Assembly (NCBI GenBank): GCA_902363665.1
Contig: CABJAW010000004.1
Location: 225,834 to 289,833 of the forward strand
Direction: 5' to 3'
Length of the DNA stretch: 64,000 nucleotides
From: Lachnospiraceae bacterium
GTDB taxonomy: Bacteria > Bacillota > Clostridia > Lachnospirales > Lachnospiraceae
Shown here piece by piece: positions 54,772-63,754 of this stretch. The stretch's first letter is position 1, and each line of letters starts with the position of its first letter. The translations under genes and the position numbers were made by a program. The notes beneath the pieces were generated by a model. That model was not told where the DNA came from and ran no database searches. It saw only the letters and a program-made list of their open reading frames with translations.

Positions 54772-56294
54772 AATTTTACCGGACGAACCTGCTGGAGAAA
54801 CTCGAGGAGGCGCTGCGCGCAGTCATTCCGATCATTCTGATCGTATTGTTTCTGTGCTTTACGATCGCGCCGATCTCGCCCGGATTGCTGATGGTGTTTC
54901 TGATCGGAGCGGTGCTGCTCATAGTCGGAATGATGTTTTTTACGCTGGGGGCGGATCTGGCGATGACACCGATCGGGGAGCGTGTCGGCACTGCGATGAC
55001 ACAGTCGCGGAAGCTTGCGGTGATCATCCCGCTTGCCTTTCTGCTCGGTGTGATCATCACGGTGTCGGAGCCGGATCTGCAGGTGCTGGCGCAGCAGGTG
55101 CCGTCGGTACCGAACCTGACGCTGATCGTGACGGTGGCGTGCGGTGTTGGCGTATTTCTTGTGATTGCGGTGCTGCGTATGCTTTTTGGGATCGCGCTGC
55201 CGTGGCTGCTGGTATTTTTTTATCTGATTGTATTTGCACTTGCATACTTTGTGCCGGAAAGCTTTCTGGCGGTGGCGTTTGATGCGGGCGGTGTCACGAC
55301 CGGGCCGATGACGGTGCCGTTTATCATGGCGATGGGGGTCGGTATCTCGGCGATCCGAAGTGACCGCCACGCGGCAGATGACAGCTTCGGACTGGTCGCA
55401 CTGTGCTCAATCGGGCCGGTGATGGCTGTGCTGATTTTAGGTCTTTTGTTTGAGCCGCAGGGCGCCTATGGGCTTACGGGTCTCGTGGAAGCGGAGGACT
55501 CCGTGGAGCTTGGATGGATGTTCCTGAGGGAGTTTCCGGAGTATATGAAGGAGATTGCGGGTGCACTTTTGCCGATCATTGCATTTTTCGGCGTTTTCCA
55601 GGTGGCTTCTTTGCGGATCGGAAAGAAAGGGCTTTTGCGTATCATAGTCGGACTCGTTTATACGTACGTTGGTCTGGTACTTTTCCTGACGGGAGTGAAT
55701 GTTGGATTTATGCCGGTCGGCACGCAGCTTGGACGGACGATTGCGTCACTGCCTTACCGGTGGGTGATTGTGCCGATTGGTATGGTGATCGGATATTTTA
55801 TCGTTATGGCGGAGCCGGCGGTCCATGTGCTGACGCAGCAGGTCGAGGAGATCACGTCTGGGGCGGTTTCTGCAAAGGCAATGGGATACAGCCTTTCATT
55901 TGGCGTCGCTCTTTCGCTCGGCCTTGCGATGATCCGGGTACTGACCGGGATTTCGATCCTGTGGTTTCTGATCCCGGGCTATGCGATTGCAATCACACTT
56001 TCCTTTTTCGTGCCGAAGATATTCACGGCGATCGCCTTTGATTCCGGCGGGGTGGCGTCCGGCCCGATGACGGCGACGTTTCTGCTGCCGTTTGCGATCG
56101 GAGCGTGTGATGCGGTCGGCGGAAATGTGGTTACGGATGCGTTTGGAATCGTGGCGATGGTAGCGATGACACCGCTGATCACGCTTCAGGTGCTCGGCGT
56201 GCTCACAAAGCTTCTTCCGAACCGTAGGACACGGAAAATGCCGGAGCAGGCGGTATGGGAAGCACATGGCGATTACGAGATTATAGAATGGTAA
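54765..56294 (+). CDS. DUF1538 membrane protein (internally duplicated)
   Basis: The 509-residue protein is two copies of the DUF1538 module, each with about six membrane segments. Matching motifs in the halves are VSEPDLQVLAQQV / MAEPAVHVLTQQV and AVAFDAGGVTTGPMT / AIAFDSGGVASGPMTA, which look like re-entrant, substrate-binding loops. A transporter or channel is likely; the substrate is unknown. The start is TTG; no in-frame ATG is better. It is followed after 12 bp by a PII-like gene, as is usual for this family, which suggests PII-type gating. Confidence 0.88.
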   Translation: MLKFYRTNLLEKLEEALRAVIPIILIVLFLCFTIAPISPGLLMVFLIGAVLLIVGMMFFTLGADLAMTPIGERVGTAMTQSRKLAVIIPLAFLLGVIITVSEPDLQVLAQQVPSVPNLTLIVTVACGVGVFLVIAVLRMLFGIALPWLLVFFYLIVFALAYFVPESFLAVAFDAGGVTTGPMTVPFIMAMGVGISAIRSDRHAADDSFGLVALCSIGPVMAVLILGLLFEPQGAYGLTGLVEAEDSVELGWMFLREFPEYMKEIAGALLPIIAFFGVFQVASLRIGKKGLLRIIVGLVYTYVGLVLFLTGVNVGFMPVGTQLGRTIASLPYRWVIVPIGMVIGYFIVMAEPAVHVLTQQVEEITSGAVSAKAMGYSLSFGVALSLGLAMIRVLTGISILWFLIPGYAIAITLSFFVPKIFTAIAFDSGGVASGPMTATFLLPFAIGACDAVGGNVVTDAFGIVAMVAMTPLITLQVLGVLTKLLPNRRTRKMPEQAVWEAHGDYEIIEW

Positions 56295-56306
56295 GGAGTA
56301 CAGTGA

Positions 56307-56969
56307 ATGAAACGACTCTACCTGATGGTGACGATCGTCACGAGACATCTTGGGGAAAAATATCTGAATTTTTATCTGGAGCACGAACTAGAGGTGCAGC
56401 TGGTCACGCTCGGACGCGGCACGGTGAACGACGCGATGCTTGATTCCTTCGGTCTTGAAAGCCACGAGAAGGCGGTGCTGTTTTCGTTTGTGACACGGGA
56501 AAAATGGCGGGAATTGCAAAAGGGCATGCACAAAAAGCTGCAGATTGATCTGCCAGGCACAGGCGTTGCGTTTCTGCTTCCGGTGGGGAGCATCGGCGGA
56601 CGTGGCGTGTACACGTTTCTGACGAGAAAATTTGAGATGGAGGGGGAAGAAGAAATGGCGGATACAGAGTACGAAATGATTATTGCGGTGGCGAATCAGG
56701 GCTATATCGAACCGATCATGGAAGCGGCGCGCAGCGCGGGAGCGGGCGGCGGCACTGTGATTCATGCAAAGGGCACCGGAACGAACGAGATGGGGAAATT
56801 TTTCGGCATGTCGCTTGCGGCAGAAAAAGAGATGACGATGATCGTGACCAGAAAAGAGCAGAAAAACGACATCATGCGTGCGATCATGGAGCGGGCCGGG
56901 ATGGAATCAAAGGCGAAGACGTTTCTGTTTTCGCTGCCGGTCAGCGGTGTAGCCGGGGTGAGCGAGTAA
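56307..56969 (+). CDS. Tandem PII-like regulatory protein
   Basis: The 220-residue product holds two PII-like ferredoxin folds: residues 1-110 (LMVTIVTRHLGEKYLNFYLE, LGRGTVNDAMLDSFGL) and about 120-220 (EMIIAVANQGYIEPIMEAAR, AGAGGGTVIHAKGTG). The second has the typical PII T-loop-proximal GGGTVIHAKG. A single polypeptide with two domains replaces the usual separate trimer subunits. Its position behind the DUF1538 transporter suggests that it senses a nucleotide or metabolite and controls that transporter, as GlnK controls AmtB. Confidence 0.85.
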   Translation: MKRLYLMVTIVTRHLGEKYLNFYLEHELEVQLVTLGRGTVNDAMLDSFGLESHEKAVLFSFVTREKWRELQKGMHKKLQIDLPGTGVAFLLPVGSIGGRGVYTFLTRKFEMEGEEEMADTEYEMIIAVANQGYIEPIMEAARSAGAGGGTVIHAKGTGTNEMGKFFGMSLAAEKEMTMIVTRKEQKNDIMRAIMERAGMESKAKTFLFSLPVSGVAGVSE

Positions 56970-56994
56970 AACAAATGATTCTTCCTGCACAAGA

Positions 56995-57023
56995 TTGACA
57001 GAAGGTTCTTTTTCGAATAAGAT
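56995..57023 (+). promoter_or_regulatory. Strong promoter upstream of the leader of the MutS-like gene
   Basis: TTGACA (56995-57000), 17 bp and TAAGAT (57018-57023). Confidence 0.65.
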
Positions 57024-57029
57024 ACTTTT

Positions 57030-57229
57030 AACTGATACCGGAAAAAGGCAGCAGGGGGAGAAAAATCAGGGAACCGCCAATGCGTTTATGCAGGGCGGTT
57101 TCCGGTGCGGCGTATTTACACTGGCAGGAGACCTGTTGAAGGGATTTGTGTCGGTGTATTTTTATCGAGTCAAGCAAGACCCCTGCTTCAATTGCGGAGC
57201 AATAAGCAGTGGGTAGGGGCTTGCTTGTA
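57030..57229 (+). ncRNA. Putative structured RNA/leader, unassigned
   Basis: About 200 nt after a strong promoter contain a hairpin GGAACCGCC / GGCGGTTTCC (about 57070-57103) and a long 3' stem, CAAGCAAG.CCCC / GGGG.CTTGCTTG (about 57173-57227) with an inner CTGCTT/AAGCAG helix. No ORF of note. It is not a T-box, SRP RNA or tmRNA that I can recognise. It may be a small RNA or a regulatory leader of the MutS-like gene. Confidence 0.45.
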
Positions 57230-57326
57230 TCATAAGTGAGGTACCTCACTCATGATATAGGTTATGAAATATCATAAGGAAGGACCCGCTTGCGGAATCT
57301 CGTAAGGAGGGATCCGTTTACGGAAT
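57230..57326. repeat. Perfect palindrome followed by a tandem 28 bp repeat
   Basis: AGTGAGGTACCTCACT (57235-57250) is a perfect 16 bp palindrome extended by ATCA/TGAT, and could be an operator or hairpin. Two copies of a 28 bp unit (ATAAGGAAGGACCCGCTTGC type) follow at 57271-57326. Between 57330 and 57521 I see no further gene. Confidence 0.5.
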
Positions 57327-57521
57327 GAGCGAGGCGGTCGGAAATTCCAGCCAGGCGCTGCTTCCGGCACTGGAAGAGCTGGAGAATGGCGACCGCTCAG
57401 GCCTGTGATCTGGTGGAACGGACGGATGGTGGGCGGATCGGGGAGAGACCCGGAAATCAAGTGATCTGGCTTGCTTCGGTTAAAACAGATAAAATAGAAG
57501 AATGAAAGAAGGGAACACATT

Positions 57522-59273
57522 TTGCCTACAGAACAAAATACAATGGATAATACAGCTGATGTGCACATTGCAGGTGCAAAATATGAGGAAATAAGCCTCC
57601 TGCACCCACCCGGCGTCGATCCGAAGTATCAGATGCTTCCGGAGGAGACGGCACACGATCTCTCGCTGGAACAGATCTGCGCGGAGCTGACGAAAATGGA
57701 GCCGGAGCGCAATCTGATCCGGCGCACAATGATGCGGATTTCGGGAGATCCGCAGGTGATAAAGTACCGCTGCGATATTTTTGAGGATATTCTGCGCTAC
57801 CCGGCGCTGCGCGAAGAACTCCATGCACTGCTTGACCGTGTGGATTTCCTGCGGACGTACGGCAGCTTTACGAAGGAGTCCGACGCATCGGGAATCTGGG
57901 AACTGATTCATCGGCTGGATGAGATGAAAGAGTACATCGAATGTGTGGAGGGGATCTGCCGCTGCCTGAATGAAAAGGAGATTCATTCAGAGGGGCTGAC
58001 TGCGCTTAAGGAATACGTGAAGGCGCTGTATGAAGACAATGGGTTTGAGGCGTTGAAGCAGGACATTGCGCAGCTGAAGGTAGGCGCATCGGAGATCAAA
58101 AGCGTTACGCTCGGCGTCAATCTGAACGACCGGTTTGAACCAAACGGGATCGGCATCGTATCGATCAACAGTCGTTATTTTACAAAGTCAGGCATTCTGG
58201 CAAATTTCTGTGACTTTCTGAACCGGCAGGATGAACTTTCGCCGGATATCACGTGGAAAAAGAAATATACCTTCCGTACCGGAGCTGGCGAAGCAGGCTC
58301 TCCGGCGCTCGAGCAGGCAGCCGATGCGATGATGCGCGGACGGGCAGGAATGGCGGGAATCGTGACACCGCCGCCGGACAGCCGCAGTGATGATGTCATG
58401 CATTCACTGGACCGGGCAGCAACTGCGATGCTCTCCGCGACGGTGCGGAAGCTGAAACAGACTCTCTCGCGCCACGTATCTGTGAGCACACAGGTGATTG
58501 CCGCACGCATTCCGGAGCTTGTTTACTATATTCGGTGGGCGGAATATGTGGAAAAACTGCGCAGCGCCGGATATGCCATGTGCAAGCCGGAGGCAGAGTC
58601 AGCAAAAAAACGGATGATGAAGGCAGAGGGGCTGTACAATCTGAAGCTGACGAAGCATGCGCCGTCGGAAATCGTTGCGAATAACCTTGTGTTTGACCGG
58701 AAACACCGGATCTACATTCTGACCGGAGCCAACCGCGGCGGCAAGACAACGATCACGCAGGCGGTCGGCATTGCGTTTCTGCTGGCGCAGGGAGGTATTT
58801 ACGTGCCGGCCGAGTCATTTGTATTCAGTCCGGCCAGCAATATCTTCACACATTTTCCGGCAGATGAAAACAAGACGATGGATCTTGGGCGTCTTGGGGA
58901 GGAATCAAAACGTTTTCGGGATATCTTTCTTGCGGCAGACCAGGCAGCACTGTTTCTGCTCAATGAATCCTTTTCTACAACCTCGTTTGAGGAGGGCTTT
59001 TTTATTGCCTATGATGCGGTGCGTGCATTGCGGGATCTCGGTGCACGGACGATCTACAATACGCATATGCATAAGCTGGCCAGAAAGCTGGATGAGTTAA
59101 ATGCAGAGGGTGACGGGGACAGCCTGGCCGCAAGCCTGGTGGCGGAGACGGAAGCTGGACAGCGTTCGTACCGGGTGCGGGTGGCGGTGCCGCACGGACT
59201 TTCGTATGCGCGGGATATCGCGGAAAAGTACGGTGTGACGTATGAGCAGTTAAGCGCAGGACGGAAAAAATAA
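57522..59273 (+). CDS. MutS-like ATPase (without mismatch-recognition domains)
   Basis: The 583-residue protein has a MutS-type lever/clamp region (residues 1-370) and a C-terminal ABC ATPase: Walker A LTGANRGGKTT, DLGRLGEESKRFRDIF, a Walker B-like LLNESFSTTSFEEG in which the usual Asp is Asn, and YNTHMHKLA as H-loop. The N-terminal mismatch-recognition domain of true MutS is absent, so it is one of the MutS paralogues of unclear role in Firmicutes, possibly acting on branched DNA or in recombination. The TTG start at 57522 has AGAAGGG 8 bases upstream; the ATG at 57543 is an alternative. Confidence 0.8.
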   Translation: MPTEQNTMDNTADVHIAGAKYEEISLLHPPGVDPKYQMLPEETAHDLSLEQICAELTKMEPERNLIRRTMMRISGDPQVIKYRCDIFEDILRYPALREELHALLDRVDFLRTYGSFTKESDASGIWELIHRLDEMKEYIECVEGICRCLNEKEIHSEGLTALKEYVKALYEDNGFEALKQDIAQLKVGASEIKSVTLGVNLNDRFEPNGIGIVSINSRYFTKSGILANFCDFLNRQDELSPDITWKKKYTFRTGAGEAGSPALEQAADAMMRGRAGMAGIVTPPPDSRSDDVMHSLDRAATAMLSATVRKLKQTLSRHVSVSTQVIAARIPELVYYIRWAEYVEKLRSAGYAMCKPEAESAKKRMMKAEGLYNLKLTKHAPSEIVANNLVFDRKHRIYILTGANRGGKTTITQAVGIAFLLAQGGIYVPAESFVFSPASNIFTHFPADENKTMDLGRLGEESKRFRDIFLAADQAALFLLNESFSTTSFEEGFFIAYDAVRALRDLGARTIYNTHMHKLARKLDELNAEGDGDSLAASLVAETEAGQRSYRVRVAVPHGLSYARDIAEKYGVTYEQLSAGRKK

Positions 59274-59280
59274 AATACTG

Positions 59281-59425
59281 GTAACTGTTCAGAGCCAACC
59301 TCCAAAATGCTACGCATTTCGTCGGTGTGGCGTATCCGCCAAATAGATTTCCATGTAAAAGTGTTCATTCATGCAAGCATGATTCACACTTTTGCATGAA
59401 AATCTGCTTGGCTCTGAACAGTTAC
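59281..59425. repeat. MITE-like element with perfect 18 bp terminal inverted repeats
   Basis: GTAACTGTTCAGAGCCAA at the left is the exact inverse of TTGGCTCTGAACAGTTAC at the right, 145 bp overall. Inside are AAATGCTACGCATTT, the CGGTGTGGCGTATCCGCC block shared inverted with the element at 17779, and an AAAAGTGT...ACACTTTT hairpin. It lies 8 bp behind the MutS-like gene. No coding capacity. Confidence 0.75.
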
Positions 59426-59545
59426 AAATACCGGTTTTGAGTGAATGCGCTACAGGAGCAGATCGTGCGGTATCCACATATTCTGCTTGCGGTTACAGCG
59501 AAAACCGTTATAATAGAAAGTGATAATTTATCGGGGTGATAGTCA

Positions 59546-59568
59546 AAGCGGATATTCGCGATACGCTT
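59546..59568. repeat. Dispersed palindromic repeat copy upstream of galK
   Basis: AAGCGGATATTCGCGATACG followed by CTT: two changes from consensus, then TGCTGCCTGCTT as in related copies. It lies about 70 bases before the galK start. The other bases in 59426-59639 hold no gene. Confidence 0.55.
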
Positions 59569-59639
59569 TGCTGCCTGCTTACAACCAGGCCCGAAAAAGA
59601 ATGAATGAAAAATAACAAAACTGAGAAGGAGAAGTAACT

Positions 59640-60887
59640 ATGAAAATACCGGAGATTACCGTATTAAAAGCGCTGTATGGGGATGCGGCAGAAGAGGGGA
59701 AAGCACGTTACGAATCACTGGCAAAGCATTATCAGGAGCTTTACCATAACGATAAAATGGAATTCTTTTCTTCACCGGGACGTACCGAGATCGTCGGCAA
59801 CCACACGGACCACAACGGCGGCAAAATTCTTGCGGCGAGCATCGACCTTGACACAATCGGAGCAGCATATCCGAATGGTACGGACACGATTGTGATCGTC
59901 AGCGAGGGGTATGACAAAAAAGTAATCGTCAACACAGCGGCTTTGGAAAAAGCACCGAAAAACTGCGGTACGGTATCACTTGTCGCAGGTATGGCGGAAG
60001 CTGCAAAGAAAAAGGGATTTCAGGTAAGCGGATTTAACGCATATATTTCGACAAAAGTGATCAGTGCTGCAGGCATCAGTTCCTCTGCTTCCTTTGAGAT
60101 GCTGATCTGCTCAATGATGAACTATTTCTTTAACGATGGAAAAATGACCTGCGCGGACTATGCAAAGATCGGTCAGTATGCGGAAAATCATTTCTGGGAC
60201 AAGGCATCCGGACTGATGGATCAGATGGCATGTGCAGTCGGCGGACCGATCCAGCTGGATTTCTCCGATGATGTAAAATACGAGAAAGTAGATTTTGATT
60301 TCGCACGTTTTGGATACGATCTTGTAATTGTCAATACCGGAAAGGGTCATGCGGACCTCAGCCGCGTATACAGTGAGATCCCGGAGGAGATGAAGGCAGT
60401 TGCAAAAGTGCTCGGCGGAGAGTGGCTGGCAGACTGCAGCTATGAGCAGCTGCTGGATCATTACGCAGAAGTGCAGAAAACAGTTGGAAATGATCGCGCA
60501 ATCCTGCGTGCACTCCACTATTTTGAGGAGAATGCGAGAGTGGAAGCAGCGGCGCAGGCAGTGAAGGAAAACAACGGAAAGAAACTGCTGCAGATTCTCG
60601 ATGAGTCAGGTCGTTCTTCCTTTGAGTTCCTGCAGAACTGCTACCCGATCGGAGATTATAAAGAGCAGCAGATTCCGCTCGCACTTGCCTTGACAGGCCA
60701 TTATCTGAAAGAGATCGGCGATGGCTGCTGCAGAGTGCATGGAGGCGGATTCGCAGGCGTGATCATGAGCATTATTCCGAAGGCGCACACAAAAGAATAT
60801 GTGGAATATATCGCACATTTTGTTGGAAAATCTAATGTATATCCGATGCAGATCCGTGCAGCGGGCGCGATCCATGTGGAGGCGTAG
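59640..60887 (+). CDS. galK: Galactokinase
   Basis: This 415-residue GHMP kinase phosphorylates galactose at C1 in the Leloir pathway. Signatures: sugar motif GRTEIVGNHTDHNGGK, the GHMP ATP loop ISAAGISSSASFEM, the catalytic-Asp region SGLMDQMACAVGG and the C-terminal HGGGFAGVIMSI. The substrate motif has the galactokinase pattern, not that of mevalonate or homoserine kinase. GAGAAGGAGAAG precedes the ATG. galT and galE are not adjacent. The next gene is a sugar kinase 39 bp away, probably in the same operon. Confidence 0.94.
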   Translation: MKIPEITVLKALYGDAAEEGKARYESLAKHYQELYHNDKMEFFSSPGRTEIVGNHTDHNGGKILAASIDLDTIGAAYPNGTDTIVIVSEGYDKKVIVNTAALEKAPKNCGTVSLVAGMAEAAKKKGFQVSGFNAYISTKVISAAGISSSASFEMLICSMMNYFFNDGKMTCADYAKIGQYAENHFWDKASGLMDQMACAVGGPIQLDFSDDVKYEKVDFDFARFGYDLVIVNTGKGHADLSRVYSEIPEEMKAVAKVLGGEWLADCSYEQLLDHYAEVQKTVGNDRAILRALHYFEENARVEAAAQAVKENNGKKLLQILDESGRSSFEFLQNCYPIGDYKEQQIPLALALTGHYLKEIGDGCCRVHGGGFAGVIMSIIPKAHTKEYVEYIAHFVGKSNVYPMQIRAAGAIHVEA

Positions 60888-60926
60888 TCCTGCAGCAGTT
60901 TTACAGAGATGACAGAAAGGAAAAAT

Positions 60927-62441
60927 ATGAGAGCGGCAGGATTTGACATTGGAACGACGACGGTCTGCGGTGTCCTGATCGACCTTGAAAGCGGAAGAAC
61001 AGTAAAAACACAGACGAGAAAAAATGATTCCTGGATAAAAGGAGAATCATATGAGAGACTGCAGGATTCGGCGAGAATCTGGCAGCTGGTGCAGGCAATT
61101 TATCAGGATTTTCTTGCAGAGGATGAGATCGCAGCAATCGGTCTGACCGGGCAGATGCATGGCCTGGTGTATGTGGATGCGGAGGGAAGTGCGGTCAGTC
61201 CACTGTATACCTGGGAGGATGAACGCGGGAATCGCTTCGTCACAGATACGGATAAAGAAAATGGGACGGATTTCGGCAGAAAAGCTGTGGATCAGGAGAC
61301 TGCTGCCGCGACGGCCTGTGATACAGCAGCCATGGAAGCGCAGTCGGAAAAAGCTGTTCCCCGGACCTATGCGCAGCAACTCTCAAATTTGACCGGATAC
61401 CAGATGGCAACGGGGTTTGGCCTGACAACGCACTATTATAATCTGAAAAATAATTTGGTGCCAAAGCAGGCGGTGACATTCTGTACGATTCATGATTATA
61501 TTGCGATGAAACTTATCGGCCGGAAAAAGCCGCTGATGACGGCAGGCGACGCAGCAAGCTTTGGCTGTTTTGATGTGGAGACGATGTGCTTTGATGCTGC
61601 GGCATTGAAGCGGGCAGGAATCGACGCATCAGTATTGCCGGAATGTACAGCAAATTTTTCACTTGTCGGAACTACAGCGGAGAAGATACCGGTAGCTGCG
61701 GCGATTGGAGATAATCAGGCCAGTGTGATCGGAGCACTGCGCAGCATGGAAAAAAGTCTCCTGATCAATATTGGAACGAGCAGTCAGGTTTCGATGTGCC
61801 TGACGCTTCCAGAAGCCAAAATGCGAAAAGAAATGCAGAGAAAATTGCAGCAGGCAGGAATTGAGCTCCGTCCGGTGTGCGGCGATCTGTTTTTGCTGGT
61901 CGGAGCCGGTCTGTGTGGGGGAAGAGCCTATGCACTTCTGGAACATTTTTTTGCAAGAACAGTAGAACTGATGACCGGAAAAGCACCGGAAAACCAGCTT
62001 TATGAGCGGATGAATGCGCTGCTAGCAGAGCGGGGGCTGGAAGATGGCGATCTGAAGATAGATACGCGATTTTGTGGTACGCGCGTGAATCCGGAGCGAA
62101 GAGGGGGAATCAGTGGGCTCGGTGAAACAAATTTCAAACCGGAAGAGTTTACGTTCGGCGTATTGCGCGGAATGGCAGAAGAGCTGGATACATTTTATCA
62201 GGAAATGCGAAAAGATGGAGCAGGGACACCAGAGTATCTGATTGGCAGCGGAAATGCCATTCGCAGCAACCCATATCTGCAGAGAATTTTTGAAAAACTG
62301 TTTGGAATGGAGCTTCAGATTCCATGTCACCGCGAGGAGGCTGCCTCCGGAGCCGCAATGGCAGCGATGACGGCAGCTGGATGTGTGGATTCCCTAGAGA
62401 AGGCGCAGAGTCTGATCGCCTATGAAAAGACACAAAAATAA
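60927..62441 (+). CDS. FGGY-family carbohydrate kinase (sedoheptulokinase-like)
   Basis: The 504-residue kinase shows the N-terminal phosphate-binding AAGFDIGTTTVCGVLI, the TGQMHGLVYVD motif, PLYTWEDERG, and the C-terminal ATP-domain motifs AIGDNQASVIGAL and YLIGSGNAIRSNPYLQ. The TGQMHG block and total length fit sedoheptulokinase or xylulokinase-type enzymes; specificity cannot be fixed from sequence. The start at 60927 is 6 bases behind AAAGG; the upstream ATG at 60909 is possible. Together with galK it forms a sugar-kinase pair. Confidence 0.85.
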   Translation: MRAAGFDIGTTTVCGVLIDLESGRTVKTQTRKNDSWIKGESYERLQDSARIWQLVQAIYQDFLAEDEIAAIGLTGQMHGLVYVDAEGSAVSPLYTWEDERGNRFVTDTDKENGTDFGRKAVDQETAAATACDTAAMEAQSEKAVPRTYAQQLSNLTGYQMATGFGLTTHYYNLKNNLVPKQAVTFCTIHDYIAMKLIGRKKPLMTAGDAASFGCFDVETMCFDAAALKRAGIDASVLPECTANFSLVGTTAEKIPVAAAIGDNQASVIGALRSMEKSLLINIGTSSQVSMCLTLPEAKMRKEMQRKLQQAGIELRPVCGDLFLLVGAGLCGGRAYALLEHFFARTVELMTGKAPENQLYERMNALLAERGLEDGDLKIDTRFCGTRVNPERRGGISGLGETNFKPEEFTFGVLRGMAEELDTFYQEMRKDGAGTPEYLIGSGNAIRSNPYLQRIFEKLFGMELQIPCHREEAASGAAMAAMTAAGCVDSLEKAQSLIAYEKTQK

Positions 62442-62516
62442 AGAAAACAGTGATGGAAGCCGGAAGGGCAAAATGGATTGTGAAAGGCTGTTTTGACTGA
62501 GCGGCGGAAGATACAA

Positions 62517-62557
62517 AAGCCGCATGGCATCAAAAGATGTACATGCGGCTTTTTTCA
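62517..62557 (+). terminator. Terminator after the galK/kinase pair
   Basis: AAGCCGCATG pairs with CATGCGGCTT and runs into T6. It can also serve the convergent XRE gene. Confidence 0.85.
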
Positions 62558-62617
62558 TTGCAAAGAAATCAATTTTCTTTTGCAATGTTATCCCCCGACA
62601 ATAAGTTCTCAAAAAAT

Positions 62618-62947
62618 CTAACGGCCGTTGCCGTCTGAGAGCCCCTGCATGTATGCAAGTGCACATTTTCGCTGATCTGCTGACAGCGATGTAAAAAGTG
62701 TAAGACACTCTGACTGCTCAGGTGTCAGTCCCGTAAGACTGCGATCCGGCTCAAAAAAATCGGTTACTGAAATACCGAAACCTTCGCACAGTTTTAAAAG
62801 TGTGGGAAGAGTAGGCATATTCTGTTTGTTCAGCATAGTGCTGAGCGTTGAATATGCAATACCGGATGCTTTTGCGAGCTGGTAACAGGACCAGCCGCGT
62901 TCTTCACAAAGTTCCTGAATTCGTTTTAATGGATCAAAGTTGTTCAT
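62618..62947 (-). CDS. XRE-family transcriptional regulator
   Basis: A 109-residue protein with an N-terminal Cro/C1 helix-turn-helix (residues 5-62: RIQELCEERGWSCYQLAKAS, GIAYSTLSTML, MPTLPTLLKLCEGFG) and the DFFEP linker. A short helical tail (LTPEQSECLTLFTSLSADQR) is typical of small Lachnospiraceae XRE proteins. The start at 62947 gives MNNFDPLKRI with GAGG upstream. Target unknown; no prophage genes are near. Confidence 0.87.
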   Translation of the reverse strand: MNNFDPLKRIQELCEERGWSCYQLAKASGIAYSTLSTMLNKQNMPTLPTLLKLCEGFGISVTDFFEPDRSLTGLTPEQSECLTLFTSLSADQRKCALAYMQGLSDGNGR

Positions 62948-63420
62948 ATTCTGCCTCGTTATTTTCTGCCAAATTAATACTTCTATGTTCCATAATATCT
63001 CAATTTGCCAAAAACGCCAGATAGTAATGGACAAAGTAAATATAACGGATTAACAATGCCCAAAAACAGGCATCTTTTGCGGGTGAAGAAGTTTATTGTC
63101 ATGGGATTTGCAGTAGCATTTTCCTATTATAAGATGGAACGCGAAAAAGGTCAAATGCAGGTGAACATTAGTCGTATAATGTGGATTCGTGGGTCGAAAT
63201 GGCAGCGATCTGAAAGTTGGAAAAGAAAATACTTTTTATATATGGTATCAGGAATAGTGAATACGTAAAAACATTGATTTTTGCAGGCTTTCGATGAAAC
63301 AGTTTCTTAAATAAGTAACAGTAAAATGAGAACCAGATACCGAAAAGAAAGAAAGCGACAGGAGAGAAAGACAGAAATGTCCGAAAAAACCATACGGATT
63401 TATACAGAAACTTAGCGGAC

Positions 63421-63457
63421 AAAAGCACATAGAAGCACATAGAAGCACATAGAAGAA
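63421..63457. repeat. Short tandem repeat of 10 bp
   Basis: Three and a half AGAAGCACAT units (the first is AAAAGCACAT) in a gene-free, A-rich region. 62948-63587 shows no other credible gene. Confidence 0.7.
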
Positions 63458-63587
63458 AGAGAATCTACCTATTATATAAAACATTTCAACCGGTCAAACA
63501 GGAATGCATATAAAATAGTCTGAAATGTATAAAAAATAGATATAAAACATAAAATACAAAAAAATTGAAAAATTTCAAAAATAAGTG

Positions 63588-63616
63588 TTGACATCTGAGG
63601 AAGGTGGTGGTATTAT
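63588..63616 (+). promoter_or_regulatory. rRNA operon promoter P1
   Basis: TTGACA (63588-63593), 17 bp and TATTAT (63611-63616). Confidence 0.75.
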
Positions 63617-63725
63617 GTAACACGTCGCTGCGGAAGACACCACAGAGACACAGAAAAAGCCGGATGCAAACCTCAAAAATGAGAACAGCACCGATAAACA
63701 AAAATAAAAAAGTTGAAAAAAGTTG

Positions 63726-63754
63726 TTGACAAACTGAAAAAGCTATGATATGAT
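63726..63754 (+). promoter_or_regulatory. rRNA operon promoter P2
   Basis: TTGACA (63726-63731), 17 bp and TATGAT (63749-63754), in tandem with P1. The leader to 16S contains short inverted repeats (AAGTTTTATTTTTAAGGAACTGACC region) typical of processing stems. Confidence 0.8.

Noticed and set aside
57030..57229. 6S, SRP or tmRNA assignment for the structured leader
   Set aside because: None of the conserved sequence elements of these RNAs is visible.
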